DNA from: CAYFSS01 sp964345975 | GTDB taxonomy: Bacteria; Bacillota; Clostridia; Saccharofermentanales; Fastidiosipilaceae | Direction: 5' to 3' | Length of the DNA: 64,000 nucleotides | Assembly: GCA_964345975.1 (NCBI GenBank) | Contig: CAYFSS010000002.1 | Span: 56,923-120,922, forward strand | Shown: positions 63,517-64,000 of the stretch, piece by piece | Numbering within the stretch: position 1 is the stretch's first letter | Layout: each line of letters opens with the position of its first letter | Notes under the pieces: generated by a model | Databases searched by the model: none | Seen by the model: only the letters and a program-made list of their open reading frames with translations | What the model was told of the DNA's origin: nothing | Program-made: the position numbers and the translations under genes

Positions 63517-63818
63517 ATGCCTCGGGTACCGGTTAGATACGAACAATTCATGCTGATCTGTTATAGAGCCTCTTTTGTGTTCTTTGTTTTGGACCCATCG
63601 TTGGTGTATTACCGTAGCCGCTTTCGGAGGTTCCTTGATTTGAACCTGTGATTTTCAAGTGCTTATTCTTAACGATTAGACCTCAGGGCGTGTACATCCT
63701 TCAGCAATTTGTTTTGTGATCATCATAAGATTCTGTCAAGGCAAAAAAGCCCGCCGATTGGAGAGACGCAAATCGTTCCATGTTAAATTGCTGCTTCCGA
63801 GTTGTTTATGAATCTTAA
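63517..63818. other. Gene-poor stretch, possible tRNA-like remnant
   Basis: No open frame of note is seen. On the minus strand about 63628-63692 recalls a damaged tRNA: CTTGAAA as an anticodon-like loop, GGTTCAAATC as a T-loop-like string and an end like AACCTCC. The T stem does not pair and there is no proper D arm, so it is not functional. Confidence 0.25.
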
Positions 63819-63953
63819 GCTCATCATGCGATCTTGGGCAAACGACACTTGATCGATTTCCTCAATCGACAGTCTTTTGTCAAACTCATCTTAAGCAAAC
63901 AGGGGGTCTACAACGTCATTCATGAAGCCTTCGATAATTTTGCCCTTGCGTAG
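63819..63953 (+). pseudogene. Possible gene remnant of about 44 codons
   Basis: An open stretch between TAA and TAG has protein-like composition (for example HLIDFLNRQSFVKLILSKQG, then VYNVIHEAFDN) but no start codon with a ribosome-binding site. It faintly recalls the C-terminal part of TetR-type regulators. This is weak; it may be chance. Confidence 0.2.
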
Positions 63954-64000
63954 GCGTTGTTGCTATCGCTCCCAACGCCTCGTCTTCTCTTATAGGACTG

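Noticed and set aside
63976..63990. Possible attachment-site copy of the ssrA end
   Set aside because: Only about ten bases match, with one mismatch, and the window ends; too short to call.
1..64000. CRISPR arrays, insertion sequences, phage genes, defence systems
   Set aside because: I looked for regular repeats, transposase motifs, integrases and restriction or toxin genes and saw none.

Overview
The window looks like a chromosomal piece of an anaerobic, Gram-positive, clostridia-like Firmicute, probably a draft or metagenome-derived contig because it carries a 100-base run of N at 50147-50246. The evidence is the gene order (infC-rpmI-rplT; rpmG-secE-nusG-rplK-rplA; rpsF-ssb-rpsR-rplI-dnaB), a phenylalanine T-box before pheS-pheT, zinc-type L33 and S18, QueH-type queuosine synthesis, a pyrophosphate-type phosphofructokinase, two proteins ending in SEC-C zinc motifs, and a one-piece tmRNA with the tag ADNNYELVAA. 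I cannot name the species. No CRISPR array, insertion sequence, prophage or rRNA operon was seen.

Layout. 1-1350: infC-rpmI-rplT translation operon behind an attenuator-like leader. 1409-9396: rRNA/tRNA methyltransferase, apt, mgtE, glycogen branching enzyme and a large M16C peptidase. 9465-9633: tRNA-Thr with promoter and terminator. 9870-12944: Holliday-junction genes ruvC-ruvA-ruvB followed by queH, then rqcH on the other strand. 14822-17923: two small conserved or unknown proteins and rho. 18022-20428: rpmG-secE-nusG-rplK-rplA. 20547-21653: mutY. 21767-30040: a sugar-use region with PPi-type phosphofructokinase, a ribose-type ABC importer, a sugar isomerase/epimerase-like TIM barrel, a GPH-type symporter and a TM2 protein. 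30144-37371: a same-strand run from rpsF to ftsH. 37464-49001: murC, an LCP cell-wall ligase, a PP2C phosphatase, two paralogous PRPP synthetases, engB, an MFS transporter and comEC. 49079-57440: holA, the gap, a SEC-C protein, asnS, radC, a methylglyoxal-synthase-like protein, T-box, pheS and pheT. 57539-60172: an orphan trio of TadE/TadG-like membrane proteins. 60243-63480: secA and tmRNA. The last 500 bases are gene-poor and look decayed.

Most genes are housekeeping. The points most worth following are: a divergent PRPP synthetase paralog that lost several metal- and ATP-site residues next to an intact copy; a methylglyoxal-synthase homolog lacking the phosphate-binding and catalytic signatures; an orphan three-gene TadE/TadG-like cluster between pheT and secA; an infC gene that probably starts at AUA behind an intrinsic terminator; a radC ribosome-binding site buried in a terminator-like hairpin; and a recurrent theme of long acidic appendages on unrelated proteins (SecE, L9, the sugar-binding protein, RuvB, Rho).

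All function calls rest on motif recognition by eye; no database search was possible. Start codons were chosen from ribosome-binding sites, and several differ from the longest reading frame.
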